From an uncultured Psychrobacter sp. (GTDB taxonomy: Bacteria > Pseudomonadota > Gammaproteobacteria > Pseudomonadales > Moraxellaceae): DNA of 64,000 bases. The stretch lies in the NCBI RefSeq assembly GCF_947500265.1, contig NZ_CANMRN010000006.1:1-64000 (forward strand), in the 5' to 3' direction. The position numbers and the translations under genes were made by a program. Positions within the stretch are counted from its first letter, which is position 1. Each line of letters begins with the position of its first letter. A model generated the notes under the pieces. It did no database searches. It was not told where the DNA came from and saw only the letters and a program-made list of their open reading frames with translations. Positions 55,201 to 63,132 of the stretch are shown here, in pieces.

Positions 55201-56649
55201 ATGACAGCCGACACCGATAATACTGTCCAGTCGCAAGGGCTTTATGTTTGGCAAATGGACAATCTGCTCGCAGCGACCACGTCGCTCGATGGGCATTGGC
55301 AACTACCACAAGGCCATGCAGCAGAGCAGACTGCTTTAGCCAGTAAGCGGATAGCCACCGATACCCGCACGATAAAGCCAGGCGATATATTTTTGGCGCT
55401 AAGCGGCGATAATTTTGATGGACACGATTACATCGAGACAGCGATATCAAAAGGCGCTGTTGCCGCTGTTGTCTCGCGTCCTATATCGTTGTCCGGCTCA
55501 AATGCTATTCCGCAATTGGTAGTCAGCGATACCCGTTTAGCGTTAGGTCAATTGGCAGCGTATCGTCGTCAGCAGCACAAAGATTTAACTGTGATTGCGA
55601 TTACGGGCTCTAGCGGTAAGACTACTTGTAAAGAAATGCTAGGCAGTATTTTTGGTAGATTGGCACCAACCTTGATCACTCGTGGTAACCTCAATAACGA
55701 TTTGGGTGTACCAATGATGTTGCTTGAGTTATCAGACCATCATCGTTATGCTATTTTAGAGTTAGGCGCAAACCATATTGGCGAGATTGCTTATACGACT
55801 GAAATCGTTCAGCCTGATGTGGCCTGTATCTTAAATATTGGCACCGCGCATTTGGGTGAGTTTGGTAGCCGTGAAGGTATTTGCCAAACCAAGGCTGAGA
55901 TTTACCATACGTTGACGGATGCGCAGTTTGCAATTGTTCCTGATAAGGATGATTTTACCAATCAGTTGCGTCGTATCGCTGAAAAGTACACCTCGCATGT
56001 GATTGGCTTTGGTAATACGGATGTAAGTGCAAGCCATCTAGACGTAGAGCCTGAACGTAGTGAGTTCAAACTACATATCGGTAACCAAATCCATGATATC
56101 AACTTGCCATTGGCAGGTGAACACAATGTCAATAATGCCTTGGCTGCTGCTGCCTGTGCGCATGCGCTAAATATTGCAGTGAGTGACATCGTCATTGGGC
56201 TAGAAAATGCGCGTCCTGCTAAAGGTCGTCTAAATAGCCAGATACTTGGTATGCATCGTCTCATTGATGATACTTATAATGCCAACCCTCATTCAGTACG
56301 TGCCGCCGCCAAAGTATTGGCCGCGCAAACAGGTACGCAAGTTATGGTACTGGGCGATATCGGTGAGTTAGGCGAGGCGGCCATCAGTGAGCACCAAAGC
56401 TTGGGCCGTACTATCGCAACCACAGGTATCAATGTGCTGCTTTGTGTTGGCGAATATGCCCCTTATACCGTCGCGGGTGCGCAAGAGGTATCTGATATCA
56501 GTGCTCATGCCTTTACTGACAAAGACAGTTTATTACAGTATTTACAGCCGTATTTGCAAGCGCAACAAGCTAAGCCTTGTACTGTGTTGTTCAAAGGCTC
56601 TCGTTCCATGCGAATGGAAACACTTATTCATGCGCTAGTAGAGGAGTAG
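55201..56649 (+). CDS. murF: UDP-MurNAc-tripeptide--D-alanyl-D-alanine ligase
   Basis: A 482-residue ligase that adds D-Ala-D-Ala to complete the pentapeptide precursor. The ATP motif is ITGSSGKTTCKEML (about 138-151). LITRGNLNNDLGVPMMLL, the EHNVNNALAAAA stretch and DDTYNANPHSVRAA are family hallmarks. The overall length is near the E. coli enzyme (452). The ribosome site is AAGGTAATC before ATG. mraY starts three bases after its stop codon. Confidence 0.97.
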   Translation: MTADTDNTVQSQGLYVWQMDNLLAATTSLDGHWQLPQGHAAEQTALASKRIATDTRTIKPGDIFLALSGDNFDGHDYIETAISKGAVAAVVSRPISLSGSNAIPQLVVSDTRLALGQLAAYRRQQHKDLTVIAITGSSGKTTCKEMLGSIFGRLAPTLITRGNLNNDLGVPMMLLELSDHHRYAILELGANHIGEIAYTTEIVQPDVACILNIGTAHLGEFGSREGICQTKAEIYHTLTDAQFAIVPDKDDFTNQLRRIAEKYTSHVIGFGNTDVSASHLDVEPERSEFKLHIGNQIHDINLPLAGEHNVNNALAAAACAHALNIAVSDIVIGLENARPAKGRLNSQILGMHRLIDDTYNANPHSVRAAAKVLAAQTGTQVMVLGDIGELGEAAISEHQSLGRTIATTGINVLLCVGEYAPYTVAGAQEVSDISAHAFTDKDSLLQYLQPYLQAQQAKPCTVLFKGSRSMRMETLIHALVEE

Positions 56650-56652
56650 GCG

Positions 56653-57771
56653 GTGTTAGTTTGGTTATTCGGCTGGCTTGGCCAGTATTATACGCCGTTT
56701 TCTGCGGTTTCTTCGTTGACGCTGCGAGCATTGCTTGCCGTTGTTACCGCCCTTGTATTTAGCATGATGTTTGGTGGCCGTGTCATTCGGCACTTGCGAT
56801 CGCTCAAATACGGTCAGGCCATTCGTAACGACGGGCCTCAGTCGCATTTGGCCAAGACTGGTACGCCAACCATGGGCGGGGTATTGATCCTAAGTGCGAT
56901 TGGCATATCGACGCTGCTGTGGGCACGATTGAACAATCCCTATGTTTGGATTTTGCTCGTGGTTATGGTTATCTTCGGCGCCGTAGGTTGGGCTGATGAT
57001 TGGCTAAAAATTAAGTACAAAGATCCAAAAGGCTTAATCGCTCGCAAAAAGTACTTTTGGTTGTCTATGGGCGCACTGTTTGTCGGTGTTTCTTTGTACT
57101 ATATTGCCACGCTACAACCCGATATCAACACCACGCGTGAGATGCAGGATCTGCTATTGCCAGTATTCAAAGACTGGATGATTCCATTTTCAGCAGTGCC
57201 ATTTGGTATTGGCTTCATCATCTTTACCTACTTTGTGATTAATGGTGCTTCTAACGCAGTCAATCTAACCGATGGTTTGGATGGTTTGGCGATTTTGCCA
57301 GTCGTTCTTGTCGCTGCAGGTTTGGGCGCGATGGCCTATGTATCAGGCGATGTACGCTTTGCTGATTACTTGCATGTACCTTATATTCCTTATAACTCCG
57401 AAGTCATCATCGTTTGTGGTTCAATGGTCGGAGCAGGTCTTGGTTTCTTATGGTTCAACGCGCATCCAGCACAAGTATTTATGGGTGATGTTGGCGCGCT
57501 AGCACTAGGTGCAATGCTAGGTACTATCGCCGTGATGACCCGTCAAGAGATTGCCTTTGCGATTATGGGTGGTCTGTTTGTCGCAGAAGCGCTATCAGTT
57601 ATGTTGCAGGTTGGTTCGTACAAACTGCGCAAAAAACGCGTCTTCCGTATGGCACCGCTGCATCATCATTTTGAAGAAATTGGCTGGAAAGAAACGCAAG
57701 TGGTGGCGAGATTTTGGATTATTGCCATTATCCTTGTCATCCTTGGGCTAATGACGCTAAAGCTACGTTAA
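56653..57771 (+). CDS. mraY: Phospho-N-acetylmuramoyl-pentapeptide transferase
   Basis: A 372-residue inner-membrane enzyme with about ten helices. It transfers phospho-MurNAc-pentapeptide to undecaprenyl phosphate, forming lipid I. The family motifs [20 protein letters not shown] (with the catalytic Asp pair), [13 protein letters not shown] and the loop [15 protein letters not shown] are all present. It starts at GTG with GAGGAG six bases upstream. It closes the cluster; murD, ftsW and murG, which often follow, are absent, so the cluster is split as in other Moraxellaceae. Confidence 0.97.
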   Translation: MLVWLFGWLGQYYTPFSAVSSLTLRALLAVVTALVFSMMFGGRVIRHLRSLKYGQAIRNDGPQSHLAKTGTPTMGGVLILSAIGISTLLWARLNNPYVWILLVVMVIFGAVGWADDWLKIKYKDPKGLIARKKYFWLSMGALFVGVSLYYIATLQPDINTTREMQDLLLPVFKDWMIPFSAVPFGIGFIIFTYFVINGASNAVNLTDGLDGLAILPVVLVAAGLGAMAYVSGDVRFADYLHVPYIPYNSEVIIVCGSMVGAGLGFLWFNAHPAQVFMGDVGALALGAMLGTIAVMTRQEIAFAIMGGLFVAEALSVMLQVGSYKLRKKRVFRMAPLHHHFEEIGWKETQVVARFWIIAIILVILGLMTLKLR

Positions 57772-57816
57772 GCTATAACCGCCAGATATCTATATGGATA
57801 TCAATTTGCAAAAATC

Positions 57817-57856
57817 CAAAAAGCCGTTTCAATCATGATTGAGACGGCTTTTTGTC
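57817..57856 (+). terminator. Terminator of the cell-wall cluster
   Basis: AAAAAGCCGT pairs with ACGGCTTTTT, with TCAAT/ATTGA stacked inside around CATG. It ends the mraY transcript. Confidence 0.88.
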
Positions 57857-57910
57857 GCTCAAGACCCATGAATTTTGTTAAAATGCGAAGCATATTGCTA
57901 TCACTTTGAG

Positions 57911-58858
57911 ATGCCCGTGTCGTTATTTATTTGTCCACTTTGTCAGTCACCACTAGATCCTGCTGTAGATACTTGGCGCTGTGACGGCAGTTTGCACCCT
58001 AAGCAGACTTCACATCCTTTTGATGTAGCGCGTCAAGGCTATGTCAACTTACTGCCAGTACAACAGAAAAAGTCCAAAGCCCCCGGTGATAGTCAAGAAT
58101 CTATCGATGCGCGTAAACGGTTTTTGAATCATGGGCACTATGCACCGCTCCAAAAGCTAATTAGCCAAAAAATGACAGAGTTTCTGTCTAACGATGAGTT
58201 AATAGATAAGCAAGATAGCAAGCCGGTCAATTGGCTTGATATTGGCTGTGGAGAAGGCTACTACACGCAGGCAATGGCACAAATGGGAACGGATGTTATA
58301 GACACGCTGATAGCCGCTGACATCAGTAAGCCTGCAGTGGTTGAGCTGGCCAAAGTCAGTAAAGTAGCAGGTCGTCTATGGTATCAGCCGCGCCAAGAAG
58401 ATACTGCCAAAACGACAGCAGTCTATCCATTAGTGACCAGTGCTGCACATTTACCATTACGCCCGCACAGTATAACGGGCATTAGCAGTATTTTTAGCCC
58501 TATTTTGCCCGAGGCGTTTGATAATGTATTGATGGATGGTGGCTATTTAATTATTGCCAAACCTGATGTCGGGCATTTGGCAACGATGCGTGATGCGTTA
58601 TTTGATGATGTGCGTGAGCATGATTCTGATAAATTCTTGCAAGAATTGGCACCGTATTTTACGTTGGCTGAGACTTGCCGTGTCAGTACGGATCTGACAC
58701 TATCCGCAGAGGATTTGGCTGATTTGATGACGATGACACCTTATGCGTACCGTGCCCGCAGCGAAAAAAGGCAAGCACTACTGGCAGCTGTAGAAACAGC
58801 AGCATTTAGCACAGAGGCAAAGTTTCTGGTTTATATTTTGCAGAAAACGTCTGTTTAG
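57911..58858 (+). CDS. rlmA: 23S rRNA (guanine745-N1)-methyltransferase
   Basis: A 315-residue methyltransferase that modifies G745 in helix 35 of 23S rRNA. The N-terminal zinc finger is recognisable (FICPLCQSPL...WRCDGSLHP), followed by the diagnostic FDVARQGYVNLLPVQQKKS and PGDS. SAM-binding WLDIGCGEGYYTQAMA lies near 113. The GISSIFSPI segment matches the catalytic loop of the family. The start is taken at ATG 57911, where homology begins; the frame opens at a TTG 12 codons earlier. Confidence 0.92.
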   Translation: MPVSLFICPLCQSPLDPAVDTWRCDGSLHPKQTSHPFDVARQGYVNLLPVQQKKSKAPGDSQESIDARKRFLNHGHYAPLQKLISQKMTEFLSNDELIDKQDSKPVNWLDIGCGEGYYTQAMAQMGTDVIDTLIAADISKPAVVELAKVSKVAGRLWYQPRQEDTAKTTAVYPLVTSAAHLPLRPHSITGISSIFSPILPEAFDNVLMDGGYLIIAKPDVGHLATMRDALFDDVREHDSDKFLQELAPYFTLAETCRVSTDLTLSAEDLADLMTMTPYAYRARSEKRQALLAAVETAAFSTEAKFLVYILQKTSV

Positions 58859-58864
58859 CACATT

Positions 58865-58903
58865 TAGAGCATAGCAGTATGGGGTATTGCTATGCTCGTT
58901 TTA
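58865..58903 (+). terminator. Intrinsic terminator after rlmA
   Basis: GAGCATAGCA pairs perfectly with TGCTATGCTC around an 11-base loop; a short T-run (CGTTTTA) follows. Confidence 0.75.
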
Positions 58904-59234
58904 AACATTAGCCAGCAACTTCACCGTGTCCGTATTTGCATCCTTCAACAATCAGCTAGTCATTCGTGTTTTTATAAATATCCTGTCTACGATGCTTACC
59001 GATAAATCGTAAATAGACTGTCATTTAACCAAACATTACGCCAACACCTAACATGCCTTTAATCGCGCATGCCTTCGTAACAATCGCAACCTTTCTTCAA
59101 GTTTCATAAATCTACTTAATACTAGAATCATTTATCATTCTCTTTGTCGATAGAGTAAAGCTTTATCACGATAGTTCATTTAACACTAAGTGAATTATCT
59201 ATAACTACTCTAAATATGAATTCAAAGGAATAAA
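58904..59234. other. Intergenic region upstream of a small exported-protein gene
   Basis: About 330 bp, A+T-rich towards the right. No gene or structure was recognised apart from the ribosome site AAAGGA at 59224-59229. Confidence 0.45.
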
Positions 59235-59549
59235 ATGATGAAAAAGATACTAGTTAGCTCGATTCTAGCCGTTACTGCTTGTTTGTCGATGGTTGGTCAG
59301 GCCAATGCCGCGCCTAATTTTGATAAGCATCATACAGCTCAGGTACAGCATCAAAAACACAGCAGCAATAAAGAGAGTAATAACTATAAGCATGCCAAAG
59401 TTAAGGCAGCCAAGTCATATCAAAAAGTGAACGTAGTGGCTGCTAAACACAAAGCAACAGCCAAAAATGTCCATGCTAAAAACAGCAATGCTAAAAATAG
59501 CCACGACAAAAACAATCATGACAGAAACAACCATGATCGTCGCTCATAA
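59235..59549 (+). CDS. Small basic exported protein with His/Asn/Lys-rich repeats
   Basis: A 104-residue protein with a clear signal peptide (KKILVSSILAVTACLSMVG, cleavage after ANA near residue 25). The mature part is hydrophilic and made of His, Lys, Asn and Ala. It ends in degenerate repeats of the type NAKNSHDKNNHDRNNHDRRS. No fold or family was recognised; low complexity suggests disorder. Metal binding by the histidines or binding to polyanions would be speculative. AAAGGA upstream supports the start; a second ATG directly follows the first. It has its own terminator. Confidence 0.75.
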   Translation: MMKKILVSSILAVTACLSMVGQANAAPNFDKHHTAQVQHQKHSSNKESNNYKHAKVKAAKSYQKVNVVAAKHKATAKNVHAKNSNAKNSHDKNNHDRNNHDRRS

Positions 59550-59567
59550 AAATACAATCCTAGAATC

Positions 59568-59602
59568 CAAAAATAGCGCCTTAATTAGGCGCTATTTTTT
59601 TG
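59568..59602 (+). terminator. Intrinsic terminator
   Basis: AAAAATAGCGCCT pairs with AGGCGCTATTTTT around a short AT loop, followed by further T. It is between convergent genes and symmetric, so it may serve both. Confidence 0.88.
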
Positions 59603-59643
59603 TTCTTATATGACACTATTGAGCGTTACTAGTTGAGCAAATG

Positions 59644-60363
59644 CTACTGACTGATAAATGTCATTGATTTGGATGTACCGCTTTTATTAGGCTGAGTGAG
59701 TGTGACTTTGCTACTCAAAACATCGCCTTTGGCATTGATTTTATAGCATTCTGACGACGTACCTGCAGCATCAGAAGTCAAAAGCAGATTGCCTGAGGTT
59801 TTTATACAGAGCCACGCCGTGTTATTTGTATCTTGTGTGAGTGACCAGTCCTGCTTATAAGTGGCGGTTTTCTGACGCATACTACTGTCAGCATATACGT
59901 TTTCAGTGATGAGCTGATTTGAGTCGCCCACCGTAGCTATCTTAGGGATACTTGTCGTTTGGCTAGCGCTTGAATACTCACCCGTACTATCCGTAAAACC
60001 ATGGAACACCAATGGATTTAGCGTAAAGTAATTTATAGCGACGGACTGATCCGTAATCTGCTGATTTACTGTGTTGATTGTGCTGACTTCTGCGCCTTGT
60101 ACCATTTTATTATTAAAACGCATGCTGCCTTTAGGGGTTATTTGAATATCTGCGGCTACGCTTTGTCCGCCGACAGTAGCGACCAATTTTTCACTCCGTT
60201 GTTTGGTATAGATATTGAGTAAGGCAGTCTCAACTGGGTATTGAGTGACTACGTTAGCAGAGTTGTTATTTTGATTGGTATTACCTGTTGCCATGCCGCC
60301 CATGCCAGTAGCGCAAGCACTCAATCCGAGTCCTGCTACGATACACATTCCTAGTGTCTTCAT
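59644..60363 (-). CDS. Lipoprotein of unknown function
   Basis: A 239-residue protein. The signal peptide ends in LGLSAC with the lipidated Cys at about 17, and a Gly/Asn-rich linker follows. The mature domain looks beta-rich, with many Thr, Ser and Val, and contains two later cysteines (AWLCIKTSG and SSECYKI) that could form a disulfide. No family was recognised. The start at 60363 is set by AAAGGA seven bases upstream; the frame extends 24 codons further without a ribosome site. Location is probably the outer membrane, periplasmic side. Confidence 0.8.
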   Translation of the reverse strand: MKTLGMCIVAGLGLSACATGMGGMATGNTNQNNNSANVVTQYPVETALLNIYTKQRSEKLVATVGGQSVAADIQITPKGSMRFNNKMVQGAEVSTINTVNQQITDQSVAINYFTLNPLVFHGFTDSTGEYSSASQTTSIPKIATVGDSNQLITENVYADSSMRQKTATYKQDWSLTQDTNNTAWLCIKTSGNLLLTSDAAGTSSECYKINAKGDVLSSKVTLTQPNKSGTSKSMTFISQ

Positions 60364-60855
60364 CGTTGTATCCTTTAGTTTATTTAAATAAATATTACCG
60401 ATATCTACTATAATCCAATTTTTTGACAATGGCATCTGCCGAGTATCAGTGACCCTACTGTTATTACATTTTTGTACGGTATAGCAATGATGATAAATAT
60501 AGATACAAAGCTAGATTGAGCACCAAATAAGAACTTGAAGCCTTTTCGTATAAGAGTTTAGGGATAAAATTAAGCTATTAATAAAACGAATTATAATAGA
60601 GTATCTACTCATTTTATGAGTCACTCTCAGCCCATGGTACGAGTTTTTTAGATTGGTCAATTAATGTGTTATTTGACGAGGTATATAGTTATTAGACTCA
60701 TACAACACCCAGAATTAAGGCTAAACAGAAGTGTTTCAGACAGCAGTAGAGAATAAGTATAGACTGAAAGTCTTACTATTAAAAAGTATAAAAAATATCT
60801 AAAGAAGGGTAGAACAAGATAGAAAAACTGAGGTTTTGCTTAAGAAGAATAAGAT
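60364..60855. other. Intergenic region without recognised features
   Basis: About 490 bp between the lipoprotein gene and tRNA-Ser, strongly A+T-rich. No gene, repeat or terminator was recognised. Confidence 0.45.
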
Positions 60856-60946
60856 TGGCGGTGAAGGAGGGATTCGAACCCTCGATACGCTATGAACGTA
60901 TACACACTTTCCAGGCGTGCGGTTTCAGCCACTCACCCACTTCACC
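60856..60946 (-). tRNA. tRNA-Ser (anticodon GGA)
   Basis: On the minus strand a 91-base class II tRNA: acceptor GGTGAAG/CTTCACC, discriminator G, encoded CCA, anticodon loop CTGGAAA with GGA, and a long variable arm (TATACGTTCATAGCGTATC region). The T arm contains GGTTCGAATCC. Confidence 0.95.
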
Positions 60947-61075
60947 GTTTTTTGAACGCCTAAGTATAGCGGATACCATTTAAAATGTCACGACTTGCGC
61001 GCTATCTTTCTTTATTGGCAAGCGCCTGCTAGGATAGCAAGTATGTAACGGCAAGTATAAATGGTTGAAAGTTGA

Positions 61076-61960
61076 ATGATAAGTTTTAGTAGGCTTAAGT
61101 ACGGATGTAAGAATAGTGCGCTGATGGCAGTATTGCTTGTCACGACAGGTATTACTCAAGCACATGCTGATGATTTGACCCAGTGTAGCCAGTCTTTTTA
61201 TGGTGGTATTTATCCTGAATTTACCAATAGCAAGCTAAAGAAAGACACACAAGCACTATGTATGGATGGCTTTGCGGTTATGTACTCGGGGGTATCACGC
61301 ACGCCGCTCTGGTCGGCAGAGTATCTCGATCGCACACGTCTACAACAATCTAAACAGATTGACCGTGAAGATAGCTTTCATGAAGAGAGTAAACTGCCAA
61401 AGTCAGCACGAGCCTCATTATCTGATTATTCAGGTTCTGGCTATGACAGAGGGCATTTGGCACCCAATGCCAATATGGCCAATCGCAGCCAGCAGTACGA
61501 TAGTTTTAGTTTAGCCAATATTGCCCCGCAGTCACCACGTAACAATCGCTACATTTGGCGTAATATCGAATCTGCCACTCGCTATTTAACGCAGCAATAC
61601 GGTGAGGTGTATACCATCACAGGTGTGGCATTTACTGATAAAAAAACCAAGCAGCTTGCTAACCGTGTTCTTGTGCCTAGCCATTTCTTCAAAGCTGTAT
61701 ATATCCCAGCAACTAATCAGGCAGGCGTGTATTACGCCCCAAATGATGAGTCAGAACGCATCGACGTAATTAGTATCGATGAGCTGACCACTGAGATTGG
61801 CATTGATGTATTACCTATGCTAGATAGTCAGTCCAAATCTCAAGCGTTTGATTTACCATTGAAGGCAGGTGAGAGCTCAGATGCGCCAGCAGAAGAGCCA
61901 GAGTGGATGCTGTTTGTCTGGGCTATTTTAGAATGGTTGATTGCACAATTACAGGCTTAA
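61076..61960 (+). CDS. Secreted DNA/RNA non-specific endonuclease
   Basis: A 294-residue beta-beta-alpha-metal nuclease (Serratia nuclease family). The signal peptide ends at AHA near residue 31. The catalytic motif is YDRGHLAPNAN (about 123-133) with His as general base; the metal-binding Asn lies in PQSPRNNRYIW. The family cuts DNA and RNA without sequence preference and supports nutrient uptake or matrix turnover. Two cysteines early in the mature protein may form a disulfide. A tryptophan-rich hydrophobic C-terminus (WMLFVWAILEWLIAQLQA) is unusual and could anchor the enzyme to the membrane. The ribosome site is weak. Confidence 0.92.
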   Translation: MISFSRLKYGCKNSALMAVLLVTTGITQAHADDLTQCSQSFYGGIYPEFTNSKLKKDTQALCMDGFAVMYSGVSRTPLWSAEYLDRTRLQQSKQIDREDSFHEESKLPKSARASLSDYSGSGYDRGHLAPNANMANRSQQYDSFSLANIAPQSPRNNRYIWRNIESATRYLTQQYGEVYTITGVAFTDKKTKQLANRVLVPSHFFKAVYIPATNQAGVYYAPNDESERIDVISIDELTTEIGIDVLPMLDSQSKSQAFDLPLKAGESSDAPAEEPEWMLFVWAILEWLIAQLQA

Positions 61961-62030
61961 ACTGAAAGTAAGACCCTAAAACCGCGTCATTCTGAAAAAA
62001 TACAATGTTACTGATAATAAGGATAATCAA

Positions 62031-62294
62031 ATGATTGAGCCATTCGCCAACGACCATCAAAGCATGCAGATTGGTGATCTTGTCATTGAAAATCAAAAAG
62101 ACAAGATTATTATATATGGTGATATTGATCTCACTTTTGATGAGTTAGGATATAAGCAAGCCCAACAGTTGCATGAGCTATCGGGAAAAATCGTACAAGC
62201 ATTTGAAGATAAAAATCTATATAGCAAGAATGATGCTAAGTCAAAGGAAAATGATGACCAATTAGATAAAGATATCGACAATCCTTTTCTGTAA
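62031..62294 (+). CDS. Small hypothetical protein
   Basis: An 87-residue acidic soluble protein. AAGGA lies a few bases before its ATG, so it is probably real. The middle (NQKDKIIIYGDIDLTFDELG) looks like a beta-strand pair followed by a helix; the last 25 residues are polar and rich in Lys, Asp and Asn. No family was recognised. It follows the nuclease gene by 70 bp on the same strand and may be cotranscribed with it. An inhibitor of the nuclease would be a guess. Confidence 0.65.
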   Translation: MIEPFANDHQSMQIGDLVIENQKDKIIIYGDIDLTFDELGYKQAQQLHELSGKIVQAFEDKNLYSKNDAKSKENDDQLDKDIDNPFL

Positions 62295-62555
62295 CTCTTT
62301 GATATAGTTTTATTTTTATAGAAATAAGAAACTGTAAAAAAATTACTAGGCAAAACCTAAAAATTGCTTATAATGAGTTAAGACATCGCTTGTGTCGCTT
62401 GAATCTTTAATAAAAAGCTTATAAGTTGTAATGGTAACTATCATTTAAAAAGGTCGAAATCATAAAGCTCGTAATGAAAGATTCTAGCAAAGGATAAGCA
62501 TAGGACAACAGAAACATAACGTTTCGAGTAATCATTGTATGAAGGGAGTCAATCT

Positions 62556-62939
62556 ATGAAATTATTTACAAAGACCACTTTAGCAGTTGCTGGTATTGGT
62601 ATTGCTAGCATGGCATTTGCCGCTGACCCATTAGCCAACACTACTTGGCAAACATATGATGAAGGCAAGCCAAAAGGTACGGTAAAAATCACTGAGTCAA
62701 ACGGTGTGTTGACCGGTACACTTATTGCTACTAACTCAGCTAAAGGCAAAAAGCACGTTGGTACGACCATTATTAAAGGTCTACAAGCTGATGGTGGCGG
62801 TAAATATAGTGGTGGTACGATTACTGACCCTGAGAAAGGTAAAGACTATCGTATGACTGCAAACCTAAGTGGTAACACGTTGAAGCTAAGAGGCTATATT
62901 GGCCCATTCTCTCGTAGCCAAGAGTGGAAAAAGAAATAA
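62556..62939 (+). CDS. DUF2147 family exported protein
   Basis: A 127-residue protein with a signal peptide cleaved after AFA near residue 22. The mature domain matches DUF2147, a lipocalin-like beta-barrel: NTTWQTYDEGKPKGTVKI at the start, GGTITDPEKGKDYRM in the middle and LKLRGYIGPFSRSQEW at the end. The family is periplasmic and its ligand is not established. AGGGAG before the ATG supports the start; the frame opens at TTG seven codons earlier. It has its own terminator. Confidence 0.88.
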   Translation: MKLFTKTTLAVAGIGIASMAFAADPLANTTWQTYDEGKPKGTVKITESNGVLTGTLIATNSAKGKKHVGTTIIKGLQADGGGKYSGGTITDPEKGKDYRMTANLSGNTLKLRGYIGPFSRSQEWKKK

Positions 62940-62969
62940 ACGTATAAACCAGACCTAGCTTAATACATA

Positions 62970-63006
62970 GAATCCCGCGTTACCGAAAGGTCTCGCGGGA
63001 TTTTTT
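62970..63006 (+). terminator. Intrinsic terminator after the DUF2147 gene
   Basis: AATCCCGCG pairs perfectly with CGCGGGATT, with ACC-GAAA-GGT inside, followed by six T. Confidence 0.9.
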
Positions 63007-63132
63007 ACGTTTTAGATTTAAGCTTATAGCCTAAATAGGGGAACGCTTTAAACACTAAAATTATAAGCACCGATACTACAGTAGGTAGTATCAGCGCATT
63101 TGACATAAATCTTTAGCTTACTAAAAAGGAGC

